Source: an uncultured Clostridia bacterium (GTDB lineage Bacteria; Bacillota; Clostridia; TANB77; CAG-508). From it: 46,006 bases of DNA. The translations under genes and the position numbers were made by a program. Below the pieces are notes generated by a model. The model was not told the DNA's origin. It saw only the letters and a list, made by a program, of their open reading frames with translations, and made no database searches. Positions 8,227 to 16,292 of the stretch are shown here, one piece after another (positions within the stretch are counted from its first letter, which is position 1; each line of letters begins with the position of its first letter). The stretch is taken from assembly GCA_944387445.1 (NCBI GenBank), contig CALXEX010000015.1, positions 1-46,006 of the forward strand, in the 5' to 3' direction.

Positions 8227-9207
8227 GTAGCTTTACAAAATAATATAATTATTTATACAACAGAAGATGGACAAGTTAAGATAGAAGTTAGGTTAGAAGA
8301 TGAAAATGTATGGTTAACTCAAAATACAATGGCTGAATTATTTGATACTACAAAGCAAAATATAAGTGGTCATATACAAAATATTTTCAAAGAAGGAGAA
8401 TTAGAAGAAAATTCAGTTGTAAAGGAATCCTTGACAACTGCAAAGGATGGAAAAAATTACAATACTAAATTTTACAATTTAGATTTAATAATATCAGTAG
8501 GATATAGAGTAAAATCAATTCGTGGTACACAATTTAGAATATGGGCAAATAAATTAATAAAAGAATATCTAATAAAAGGATATAATCTTGATAGTGATAG
8601 AATGAAAAATAATGGTGGTGGAATATATTTTGAAGAGTTACTTGAAAAAATTAGAGATATTCGTTCATCAGAAAAAGTATTTTGGAGAAAAATACTAGAT
8701 ATCTATGCTACAAGTGTAGATTATGATGCGAATAATGAATTAACAAAACAGTTTTTTAAAACAGTTCAGAATAAAATGCATTATGCAGTTCATGGGAATA
8801 CGGCAGCAGAGGTTATATATAATAGAGTAGATAGTAATAAGGAAAATATTGGATTAACAAATTTTAAAGGAGATATACCGACAAGAGCAGAAACAGAAGT
8901 TGCCAAGAATTATTTAACGGAACAAGAATTGCAAATATTAAATAGAATGGTGTCAGCATATTTAGATGTGGCTGAAATTAATGCTTTGAGTATGCATGCA
9001 ATGACAATGAAAGATTGGATAAATGAATTAGATAGTTTCCTTAAGATGACAAGAAAAGATATTTTAAATAATAAAGGCACAGTATCACATAAAAAAGCAT
9101 TAGAACAAGCACACCAAGAATATGATAAATATATGAAAAAACATTTGACAACGGCTGAAAAAGATTACTTAAAGATATTAGGAGAAGACATTAGAAAGTT
9201 AAAATAG
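8179..9207 (+). CDS. rhuM: RhuM-family protein with a UvrB-derived N-terminus
   Basis: A 342-residue protein of the RhuM family (COG3943), found patchily in bacteria near mobile or defence genes; its biochemical function is not established. The family part starts at about residue 22 with 'NNIIIYTTEDG'. It includes a winged-helix-like segment 'VWLTQNTMAELFDTTKQNISGH' (cited in parts: VWLTQNTMAELF then TTKQNISGH), 'YNLDLIISVGYRV', 'FRIWANKLIKEYLIKGY', and a C-terminal helical part with 'MHYAVHGNTAAEVI'. All are typical RhuM stretches, and the length is near normal. The first ~16 residues are instead a copy of the UvrB N-terminus, with its ribosome site. The TAG stop overlaps the uvrB ribosome site and ends 9 bases before the uvrB start. 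It therefore uses uvrB expression signals. Confidence 0.9.
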   Translation: MFKLHSEYKPTEDQPQVALQNNIIIYTTEDGQVKIEVRLEDENVWLTQNTMAELFDTTKQNISGHIQNIFKEGELEENSVVKESLTTAKDGKNYNTKFYNLDLIISVGYRVKSIRGTQFRIWANKLIKEYLIKGYNLDSDRMKNNGGGIYFEELLEKIRDIRSSEKVFWRKILDIYATSVDYDANNELTKQFFKTVQNKMHYAVHGNTAAEVIYNRVDSNKENIGLTNFKGDIPTRAETEVAKNYLTEQELQILNRMVSAYLDVAEINALSMHAMTMKDWINELDSFLKMTRKDILNNKGTVSHKKALEQAHQEYDKYMKKHLTTAEKDYLKILGEDIRKLK

Positions 9208-9264
9208 GAGGAAAACATGTTCAAATTACATTCAGAATATAAGCCAACAGGCGACCAACCAAAA
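9205..9264 (+). repeat. Downstream (native) copy of the uvrB start region
   Basis: Second member of the direct repeat described at 8167. The sequence after it continues as normal UvrB, so this copy is the functional uvrB start and the other is the extra one. Confidence 0.93.
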
Positions 9265-11181
9265 GCAATTGAATATTTAAGTAAAGGCATAGAAGAGGGA
9301 AAGAAATTCCAGACACTTCTTGGTGTTACAGGTTCTGGAAAAACATTCACAATGGCAAATATCATTCAAAAAGTACAAAAACCAACACTTGTCTTAGCAC
9401 ATAATAAGACATTAGCAGGACAACTTTATTCTGAATTTAAAGAGTTCTTCCCAGAAAACAATGTGGAATATTTTGTTTCATATTATGATTATTATCAACC
9501 AGAAAGCTATATTCCACAGTCAGATACTTATATAGAAAAAGATTCATCTGTAAATGACGAAATAGATAAGTTAAGACATTCAGCAACATTATCTTTATTT
9601 GAAACAAGAGATGTTATTATCGTAGCTTCTGTTTCTTGTATTTATGGTTTAGGAGACCCAGAAGATTACCAAGAAATGATGCTATCTTTAAGACCAGGCA
9701 TGCAAAAGGGAAGAGATGAAGTCTTAAAAAAATTAGTTACTATGCAATATACGAGAAATGAAATTGACTTCCAAAGAGGAACTTTTAGAGCAAAAGGTGA
9801 TATTGTTGAAATTTATCCATCAGACCAATCAGAATCTGCTATTAGAGTAGAATTTTGGGGAGATGAAATCGAAAAATTAGTAGAGATTAATCCATTAACC
9901 GGAAAAACGATTGGAACGAGAAGACATGTTTTAATTTCTCCTGCATCACATTATGTAACAACAAAAAGCAAAATGGAAAGAGCAATTGTTACCATAGAAG
10001 AGGAGTTAGAAGAACGAATTAAGTATTTTAAAGATCATAATAAATTAATTGAAGCACAAAGAATAGAAGAAAGAACAAATTTTGATATTGAAATGATGAA
10101 AGAAACTGGATTTTGCTCTGGAATTGAAAACTATTCTAGACATATTAGTGGTAGAAAACCAGGAAGTCCACCATATACATTGTTTGATTATTTTCCAAAA
10201 GATTTCCTATTGTTAATAGATGAATCTCATGCGACAATTCCACAAGTAAGAGCCATGTATAATGGAGACCATTCAAGAAAAGAATCTTTAGTAAATTATG
10301 GATTTCGATTACCTTCTGCATTTGACAATAGACCATTAACATTTGAAGAATTTGAGAAAAAATTAAATCAAGTTATATTTGTAAGTGCTACACCAGGAGA
10401 TTATGAAAAAGAACATAGTAAAGAAAATATTGTAGAACAAATTATTAGACCAACTGGATTATTAGATCCTAAGATAGAGGTGAAACCAGTAACAAATCAA
10501 ATAGATGACTTATTAGAACAAATTCGTATACGAGTTGAAAGAAATGAAAGAGTTTTAGTAACAACATTAACAAAGAAAATGGCAGAAGATTTAACAGATT
10601 ATTTGAAAGGATTAGATATCAAAGTAAATTATATGCATTCAGACACCAAAACACTAGAAAGAATGGAAATTATTCGAAATTTAAGATTAGGAGAATTTGA
10701 TGTTTTAGTTGGTATCAACTTATTAAGAGAAGGGTTAGATATTCCAGAGGTATCTTTAGTAGCAATCCTAGATGCAGATAAAGAAGGATTTTTACGTTCA
10801 GAAAGGTCATTAATTCAAACGATTGGAAGGGCAGCAAGAAATACAGATGGTACAGTTATCATGTATGCAGATGAATTAACAGAAAGTATGGAAAAAGCCA
10901 TTTCTGAAACAAACAGAAGAAGAAGAATCCAGGAAGCATACAATAAGGAACATCATATAACGCCGAAAACGATTAGAAAATCAGTACGTGATTCTATTAA
11001 AGTAACTATTACAGATGATATAGGTGTAGAATACAAGTTAGAAAAAGAAGAAGACATCAAAGACACAATTACAAAATTAACAGATGAAATGTTAAAATAT
11101 GCAGCTGAAATGGAATTTGAGAAAGCTGCTGAATTACGTGATAAAATAAAAGAATTAGAAAAGTTAATTGAAAATAATTAA
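9217..11181 (+). CDS. uvrB: Excinuclease ABC subunit B
   Basis: The DNA damage recognition helicase of nucleotide excision repair. It is loaded by UvrA and recruits UvrC. The 654 residues match the normal length. Visible features are Walker A GVTGSGKT (residues 36-43), the beta-hairpin region '[18 protein letters not shown]' (~91-108) used to probe DNA, '[12 protein letters not shown]' (Walker B), helicase motifs '[14 protein letters not shown]' and 'QTIGRAARN', and a C-terminal UVR domain '[20 protein letters not shown]' that contacts UvrC. The ribosome site AGGAGG lies within the rhuM stop region, so the two genes are translated as a tight pair. uvrA and uvrC are not in the window. Confidence 0.98.
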   Translation: MFKLHSEYKPTGDQPKAIEYLSKGIEEGKKFQTLLGVTGSGKTFTMANIIQKVQKPTLVLAHNKTLAGQLYSEFKEFFPENNVEYFVSYYDYYQPESYIPQSDTYIEKDSSVNDEIDKLRHSATLSLFETRDVIIVASVSCIYGLGDPEDYQEMMLSLRPGMQKGRDEVLKKLVTMQYTRNEIDFQRGTFRAKGDIVEIYPSDQSESAIRVEFWGDEIEKLVEINPLTGKTIGTRRHVLISPASHYVTTKSKMERAIVTIEEELEERIKYFKDHNKLIEAQRIEERTNFDIEMMKETGFCSGIENYSRHISGRKPGSPPYTLFDYFPKDFLLLIDESHATIPQVRAMYNGDHSRKESLVNYGFRLPSAFDNRPLTFEEFEKKLNQVIFVSATPGDYEKEHSKENIVEQIIRPTGLLDPKIEVKPVTNQIDDLLEQIRIRVERNERVLVTTLTKKMAEDLTDYLKGLDIKVNYMHSDTKTLERMEIIRNLRLGEFDVLVGINLLREGLDIPEVSLVAILDADKEGFLRSERSLIQTIGRAARNTDGTVIMYADELTESMEKAISETNRRRRIQEAYNKEHHITPKTIRKSVRDSIKVTITDDIGVEYKLEKEEDIKDTITKLTDEMLKYAAEMEFEKAAELRDKIKELEKLIENN

Positions 11182-11196
11182 GTAAAATAGGAAAAG

Positions 11197-11220
11197 CCCC
11201 TGGAAAATTCCATCCAGGGG
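11197..11220 (+). terminator. GC-rich hairpin after uvrB
   Basis: CCCCTGGA pairs with TCCAGGGG around an 8-base loop. No T tract follows directly; it may assist the terminator 50 bases further on. Confidence 0.45.
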
Positions 11221-11270
11221 AAATCTATATAATTCTTAAACTTAGTTATATTACTAAATAACGAAATATA

Positions 11271-11299
11271 AAAAAATAGAGGCCACACCTCTATTTTTT
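11271..11299. terminator. Bidirectional terminator between uvrB and the DUF5684 gene
   Basis: A 12-bp perfect stem (AAAAAATAGAGG / CCTCTATTTTTT) has a 5-base loop. It ends in U-tracts on both strands and sits exactly between two convergent genes. Confidence 0.9.
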
Positions 11300-11875
11300 T
11301 TATAAATTTGCATTATCTTCATCATTATTTATTGGTGGTTCATCTTGTGGCTTTTCAGAAATATTGACAATACCATCACCTTGATATGTACTTGTAGTTG
11401 AAACATTTCCTTTTCCGATATATTCAGCTTTACCAAATCCTAAAATTAGATAAAAGATGGTTGGAAGAAATAATAAACCAACTGTATATCCAACATCTTT
11501 TCCAAAAGCTTTAGCTAAAGAATTGCATTGATATATATTAATACCTAAACACACAATCCATCCAACAAAAGGGATAAATGTAGCTAAATATCCGAAGATA
11601 ATCCATGGTGAAAGTCCAGAAATTCTAAATAAAATTACTAAATTGTAAATTGGTATAATACATTTCCAACCCTTTTCACCAGCTTTTGAGAAAACTTTCC
11701 ACATACCAGCTAATTGTATAACAGTAACAATTAAACCAATAAAAACGAAAACACCCAAAAAAGCTCCTAAAATTGTTCCTCCGATTGTAGCGATAGATGA
11801 GTCTGAAGCAGAATATCCATAATCATAATAATCATAATAGCTTGGATAAGAAGAATAATAATCAGAATACCCCAT
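11300..11875 (-). CDS. DUF5684 domain membrane protein
   Basis: A 191-residue membrane protein of the DUF5684 group, function unknown. The N-terminus is unusual: about 25 residues rich in Tyr, Ser and Asp and lacking charged basic residues. Four to five hydrophobic helices follow, with the family-like phrases 'MWKVFSKAGEKGWKCIIPIYN' (split as MWKVFSKAGEKGWK, CIIPIYN) and 'LILGFGKAEYIG'. The C-terminal tail (~30 residues) is hydrophilic. The start codon has AAAGGAGG about 8 bases upstream. It converges on uvrB and diverges from the hydrogenase operon, so it is a single-gene unit. Confidence 0.8.
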   Translation of the reverse strand: MGYSDYYSSYPSYYDYYDYGYSASDSSIATIGGTILGAFLGVFVFIGLIVTVIQLAGMWKVFSKAGEKGWKCIIPIYNLVILFRISGLSPWIIFGYLATFIPFVGWIVCLGINIYQCNSLAKAFGKDVGYTVGLLFLPTIFYLILGFGKAEYIGKGNVSTTSTYQGDGIVNISEKPQDEPPINNDEDNANL

Positions 11876-11957
11876 AAATACATCCTCCTTTCATAAACTT
11901 CATAATTAAATTTTCCCATTTTTCGACAAAAAAGTCAATACAAAAACAGAAAAAAAC

Positions 11958-11986
11958 TTGTATAAAAAAAGTTAGTCTGATATAAT
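11958..11986 (+). promoter_or_regulatory. Promoter of the hydrogenase operon
   Basis: TTGTAT and a perfect TATAAT are spaced by 17 bases, 40 bases before hndA. No redox-regulator operator was recognised. Confidence 0.7.
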
Positions 11987-12026
11987 CTATGTAGTTACGC
12001 AATAATATATACGAGGAGGTATTGAA

Positions 12027-12527
12027 ATGAGCGAAAACAAATGTCAATGTGGCAGTCCTAAAAGGGACGAATTTATGCAAAAATTGTTTGACGAATATTT
12101 ACCAATTAAAGATAATTTAATTCAAATGTTAAATGAGGTACAAGAGCATTATGGATATATTCCAAAAAATGCACAAATAGAACTTTCAGAATTTTTAAAT
12201 ATTCCAATGGCAGAAATTTATGGAGTCATAACTTTTTATTCGAGATTTACCCTAAAACCTAAAGGAAAATACAATGTTGCAGTATGCTTGGGAACGGCAT
12301 GTTATGTAAAAGGTTCTCAAAAAATTATGGATAGATTAAAAGAAAGATTACAAATTGAATCAGGAGAAACAACAAAAGATGGATTGTTTTCTATCGAAGA
12401 AACTAGATGTGTTGGCGCATGTGGTCTAGCACCAGTATTTACTGTAAATGGTGAAGTGTATGGAAAAGCAACTGTTAAGAAATTAGATGAAGTGTTAGAT
12501 GAAATTATGAACAGCAAGGAGAAATAA
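12027..12527 (+). CDS. hndA: NADP-reducing hydrogenase subunit HndA (NuoE-like, [2Fe-2S])
   Basis: A 166-residue thioredoxin-fold ferredoxin, the NuoE-like small subunit of multi-subunit, often electron-bifurcating [FeFe] hydrogenases. The [2Fe-2S] ligands are visible as CLGTAC (Cx4C) and CVGAC (Cx3C). The N-terminal helical part 'LIQMLNEVQEHYGYIP' is typical of the family. Its N-terminus has extra cysteines (KCQCGSP) of unknown role. The ribosome site is GAGGAGG. It begins the operon with hndC and hndD and is followed immediately by the next gene (the stop and next ATG abut). Confidence 0.93.
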   Translation: MSENKCQCGSPKRDEFMQKLFDEYLPIKDNLIQMLNEVQEHYGYIPKNAQIELSEFLNIPMAEIYGVITFYSRFTLKPKGKYNVAVCLGTACYVKGSQKIMDRLKERLQIESGETTKDGLFSIEETRCVGACGLAPVFTVNGEVYGKATVKKLDEVLDEIMNSKEK

Positions 12528-12938
12528 ATGAAAAAGAATTTATTAAAAACAAATTGTTTTGATGTTGATAGAAAAATGATAATTATAGGTAGTTGTCTAG
12601 AAAATATGTTTCCAAATATATATCAAAAATTAGAACAAGAATCAACAAATATTTATGAAGTATGTTTAGAAGAAACACATCTAAATATGCTTATTACAAA
12701 AATAGCAGGAATGTTAGCAAGAAATGATATCGAAGAAATAAAATTTGTTACAATAGATAAATTTCCTCATTGTGTTCAATTACACTATGTTGTGAAAGAA
12801 TTGGAAAATATAATGGATTAAAAAAAGATACATATAGAAAATTATGTAGCAACAAGTGAAGGATTAATAGAAGTTCCATTAAAAGTTATAGGGTTATCTA
12901 AAAATCTAGCAAAATTATCAGAAATGATAAAAGAAAAA
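12528..12938 (+). pseudogene. Small hydrogenase-operon protein split by an in-frame TAA
   Basis: I do not recognise the family. The open part (12528-12821) encodes 97 residues with 'IIIGSCLENMFPNIY' and 'FPHCVQLHYVVKEL'. After the TAA at 12819 the same frame stays open for another 39 codons to a TAG at 12936. That stretch reads as ordinary protein ('IHIENYVATSEGLIEVPLKV', then 'LSKNLAKLSEMIKEK') but has no start codon of its own. The simplest reading is a single gene of ~137 codons interrupted by one nonsense change at an A-rich run. Stop readthrough, or a truncated but functional protein, are the alternatives. Its position between hndA and hndC suggests a role with the hydrogenase. Confidence 0.6.
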
Positions 12939-12940
12939 TA

Positions 12941-12990
12941 GAGGTCTGTCCCTTTTGGATAAAAAATGTCCAATTTGGCACGTCCCCAAA
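12941..12990 (+). repeat. Short dispersed-repeat-like sequence before hndC
   Basis: A stretch with GTCTGTCCC...CACGTCCCC and imperfect internal symmetry (TTGGA...TCCAA). It is far more GC-rich than its surroundings. It resembles the 'GGGACGGAC...GTCCC' type of short scattered repeats in clostridial genomes; a weaker relative (GGAGACGGACTC...) lies at 14872-14900, flanking the same gene on the other side. The family is not confirmed. Confidence 0.4.
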
Positions 12991-13000
12991 GGAGGAAGGT

Positions 13001-14860
13001 ATGAAAAGTCTAGAAGAAATTCACAAAATAAGAGAAGAAAAAAGAAAAGAATTGGATTTAAGAGTTAATACAAAAGCAGATACGAGAGAAAAACATATTT
13101 TGGTTTGTCATGGTACAGGTTGTACTTCTTCAAAATCACCTGAAATTTTAGAAAATTTTAGAAAAATTTTGAAAGAAAAACATATAGACAATGTAAGAGT
13201 TATTAAAACAGGTTGTTTTGGTCTTTGTGCAAAAGGTCCTATTGTTATCATTAGACCAGAAGATACTTTCTATGCTTTGGTTACACCAGAAGATTGTGAA
13301 GAAATTATTGAAACACATATTGTAAAAGGTGAAAGAGTAGAAAGATTACTTTGCAAAGATATAGATGGAACGGTTGTAAATAGTTTGGATGAATTAAACT
13401 TTTATAAAAAGCAAAAGAGAATTGCTCTTAAAAATTGTGGTGTTGTCAATCCAGAAGAGATTGATGAATACATAGCATTTGATGGATATAAAGCATTAGA
13501 GAAAGTGTTAAAAGAAATGACACAAGATGAAGTAATTGATGTCATAAAAGATTCAGGTCTAAGAGGTAGAGGTGGAGCTGGTTTCCCTACAGGAAAGAAG
13601 TGGGAACTTACGAAAGCATCTGTGGGAGATCAAAAATATGTGGTTTGTAATGCCGATGAAGGTGATCCAGGAGCCTTTATGGATAGAAGTATCTTAGAAG
13701 GTGATCCACATTCTGTATTAGAGGCTATGACAATTGCAGGATATGCGATTGGAGCAAATAAAGGGTATATTTATGTTAGAGCAGAATATCCAATTGCTGT
13801 TCAAAGATTAAAAATTGCCATAGATCAAGCAAGAGAGTATGGATTATTAGGAAAAAACATTTTTGACACAGACTTTAGTTTTGATATTGAGATTCGATTA
13901 GGAGCAGGAGCTTTTGTCTGTGGTGAAGAAACAGCATTACTAGAATCTATTGAAGGAAAAAGAGGGCAACCAAGAGTAAAACCACCATATCCAGCACAAT
14001 CAGGATTATGGGGAAAACCAACACTAATTAACAATGTAGAAACTTATGCCAATATTGCTCAAATTATCTTAAAAGGAGCAAAATGGTATTCTTCAATTGG
14101 AACAGAAACCTCAAAAGGAACAAAAGTATTTGCTTTAGGTGGAAATGTAAACAATATTGGATTAGTAGAAGTACCAATGGGAACAACCTTAAGAGAAATC
14201 ATTTATGATATTGGTGGGGGTATTCCAAATGGAAGAGACTTTAAAGCAGCCCAAACAGGTGGACCTTCAGGAGGATGTATTCCAAAAGAACATTTAGATA
14301 CACCAATTGATTATGAATCTTTAAAAGAGATTGGATCAATGATGGGTTCAGGTGGATTAATTGTTATGGATGATACAAAATGTATGGTAGCCTTAGCAAA
14401 ATTCTATCTAGACTTTACTGTAAGCGAGAGTTGCGGAAAATGTACACCTTGTAGAATTGGAACAAAAAGAATGCTAGAGATTCTAGAAAGACTATGTGAT
14501 GGAGAAGGAGACGAATTAGATATCTATAAACTAGAAAAGTTAGCAGCCAATATTCAAAAAGCAAGTATATGTGGATTAGGGCAAACAGCACCAAACCCAG
14601 TTGTAAGTACCTTAAAATATTTTAGAGAAGAATTTAGACAACATGCTATCCAAAAAGAATGTAGAACACTAGAATGTAAAGCAATGGCAAAAATCACAGT
14701 TAATGAAGAAAAATGCAAAGGTTGTGGCTTATGTCAAAAACATTGTCCAGTCAATGCAATAGACGGTTCAGGAAGAGACAAAAGAATTATCAACCAAGAA
14801 AAATGTATCAAATGTGGTACTTGCATTACAAGTTGTCCATTCCACGCAATTGGTAATTAA
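13001..14860 (+). CDS. hndC: NADP-reducing hydrogenase subunit HndC (NuoF-like flavoprotein)
   Basis: A 619-residue diaphorase subunit that moves electrons between NAD(P)H and the hydrogenase iron-sulfur chain. The N-terminal ~115 residues are a thioredoxin-like [2Fe-2S] domain (CHGTGC, then CFGLC), which explains the absence of a separate hndB. The NuoF core has 'GLRGRGGAGFPTGKKW' (NADH/FMN), 'GAGAFVCGEETALLES' (FMN) and 'SCGKCTPCRIG' ([4Fe-4S]). The C-terminus carries two ferredoxin-type [4Fe-4S] motifs (CKGCGLCQKHCP and CIKCGTCITSCP). Length and domain order match HndC/HydB proteins. The ribosome site is AAAGGAGG. The two PepC-like genes follow, before hndD. Confidence 0.96.
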   Translation: MKSLEEIHKIREEKRKELDLRVNTKADTREKHILVCHGTGCTSSKSPEILENFRKILKEKHIDNVRVIKTGCFGLCAKGPIVIIRPEDTFYALVTPEDCEEIIETHIVKGERVERLLCKDIDGTVVNSLDELNFYKKQKRIALKNCGVVNPEEIDEYIAFDGYKALEKVLKEMTQDEVIDVIKDSGLRGRGGAGFPTGKKWELTKASVGDQKYVVCNADEGDPGAFMDRSILEGDPHSVLEAMTIAGYAIGANKGYIYVRAEYPIAVQRLKIAIDQAREYGLLGKNIFDTDFSFDIEIRLGAGAFVCGEETALLESIEGKRGQPRVKPPYPAQSGLWGKPTLINNVETYANIAQIILKGAKWYSSIGTETSKGTKVFALGGNVNNIGLVEVPMGTTLREIIYDIGGGIPNGRDFKAAQTGGPSGGCIPKEHLDTPIDYESLKEIGSMMGSGGLIVMDDTKCMVALAKFYLDFTVSESCGKCTPCRIGTKRMLEILERLCDGEGDELDIYKLEKLAANIQKASICGLGQTAPNPVVSTLKYFREEFRQHAIQKECRTLECKAMAKITVNEEKCKGCGLCQKHCPVNAIDGSGRDKRIINQEKCIKCGTCITSCPFHAIGN

Positions 14861-14950
14861 AAAGGAATTTTGGAGACGGACTCAAAAATCCCAATTTAAG
14901 AAAATTAACAGGGATTACAATAAATAAAAAATAACCAAGTGGAGGAAAAA

Positions 14951-16255
14951 ATGAATATTACATTAAAGGACATACAAGACTTTTCTAAAAAATATAATGA
15001 CAATCCAATCAATAAAGTGATTGAAAATGCAATTACAAATAATGGATTGGAAAATACGATGTTAGACGAAAAGATTATTGCTGAAAACCAGCCAGTCTTT
15101 AATATAGAATTACCTGTTCGTGTCAATAAATATGACCAAAAAAATAGTGCATTATGCTGGATATATGCAGGTATCAATATGATACAATTTGATGTAGCAG
15201 AAAATTTAAACATGGATGTAGAAAACTTAACATTATCACCTGTCTATATTTCATTTTTTGATAGGTTAGAAAAAGCAAGTGCAATATATGAAAAGATAAT
15301 TCGATTAGAAGATGCATCTTATGAATATATTAATGAAAATCGAATTATCGTCAATGCGCCATATACTTTAGGATTTTTTGAATTTTTTAGAGGGTTAATC
15401 AATAAATATGGATTTGTTCCTGATAGTGTTATGCCTGAAACTAAAGAAAGTATAAATAGCAACAGAGCAAATACTATTTATTGTGAAAAAATGATGGGTG
15501 ATGTTGTCAAACTGATAAAACTAAAAGAAGAAAATGCAAACATGGAAACATTAGAAAAGCAAATAAAAATATTTCTTGAAGAAAATTATATGTTATTATC
15601 AAAAATGTTAGGAGAACCTGTTCAAAAATTTACTTATGAATATATAGATAAAGACGGGAATTTCCAGCGATTAGAGAATATAACACCATTAGAATTTAAG
15701 GAACGATTTTTAAAAATAGATTTAAATGAATTTATATCGATTGCCAATATGCCTCGTCATAACAAAGAATATGGAAAAGTATATAAATATACAGGAAACC
15801 CAAGCGTAGAAGAATATACTTTTTTAAATCTACCAATTAATGAATTAAAAACATTAGCCATTAAACAATTAAAAGATTCTATGCCTGTTTATGTAAATTT
15901 ATACAGAAGACAGTTTCGTGATACACCATCAGGTGTACTAGATACAAGATTATATGATTATAAAAACGTATTAGGAGTAACACCTTTAACGAAAGAGGAA
16001 GGGCAAAATACAAATTCAATCCATTTTCATCATTGTATGGATATTTGTGGTGTGCATATAGTAGATGATAAACCAGTTAGATGGAAAGTAGAAGATAGTT
16101 TTGGAAATGCACTTAAAAATAAAGGATATAGTATTATGAATGACAATTTTTTTGATAAATACGTATTTGCTGTTATTATTCATAAAAAATATCTTTCTCA
16201 AGAACAATTAGAAGCTTGGAATCAACAGCCAATAGAATTTTCAATCTATACATAG
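14951..16255 (+). CDS. PepC/bleomycin hydrolase-like cysteine peptidase, copy 1 (Asn to Asp)
   Basis: A 434-residue papain-fold protein of the C1B aminopeptidase C/bleomycin hydrolase family, which normally forms cytoplasmic hexamers that trim peptides. I start at ATG 14951 (GGAGG at 14941-14945) rather than the in-frame GTG at 14939. The oxyanion Gln and nucleophile are in 'YDQKNSALCW' (Cys69), and the His is in 'HHCMDICG' (His361). The residue expected to be the catalytic Asn is Asp382 in 'RWKVEDSFGN' (family norm VENSWG). The normal C-terminal phrase is kept ('YVFAVIIHKKYL'). It sits between hndC and hndD and is followed 37 bases later by a paralogue. Activity is uncertain because of the Asp. 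Confidence 0.88.
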   Translation: MNITLKDIQDFSKKYNDNPINKVIENAITNNGLENTMLDEKIIAENQPVFNIELPVRVNKYDQKNSALCWIYAGINMIQFDVAENLNMDVENLTLSPVYISFFDRLEKASAIYEKIIRLEDASYEYINENRIIVNAPYTLGFFEFFRGLINKYGFVPDSVMPETKESINSNRANTIYCEKMMGDVVKLIKLKEENANMETLEKQIKIFLEENYMLLSKMLGEPVQKFTYEYIDKDGNFQRLENITPLEFKERFLKIDLNEFISIANMPRHNKEYGKVYKYTGNPSVEEYTFLNLPINELKTLAIKQLKDSMPVYVNLYRRQFRDTPSGVLDTRLYDYKNVLGVTPLTKEEGQNTNSIHFHHCMDICGVHIVDDKPVRWKVEDSFGNALKNKGYSIMNDNFFDKYVFAVIIHKKYLSQEQLEAWNQQPIEFSIYT

Positions 16256-16292
16256 GAAACCATCAATGCATCACATAATAAAAGGAGGAATT

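Noticed and set aside
12819-12821. Alternative genetic code (TAA read as sense)
   Set aside because: Many other genes in the window end cleanly at TAA followed by terminators, so the split gene is better explained by mutation or sequencing error.
14939-14950. GTG start for the first PepC-like gene
   Set aside because: This GTG overlaps the GGAGG itself; the ATG at 14951 has correct spacing.
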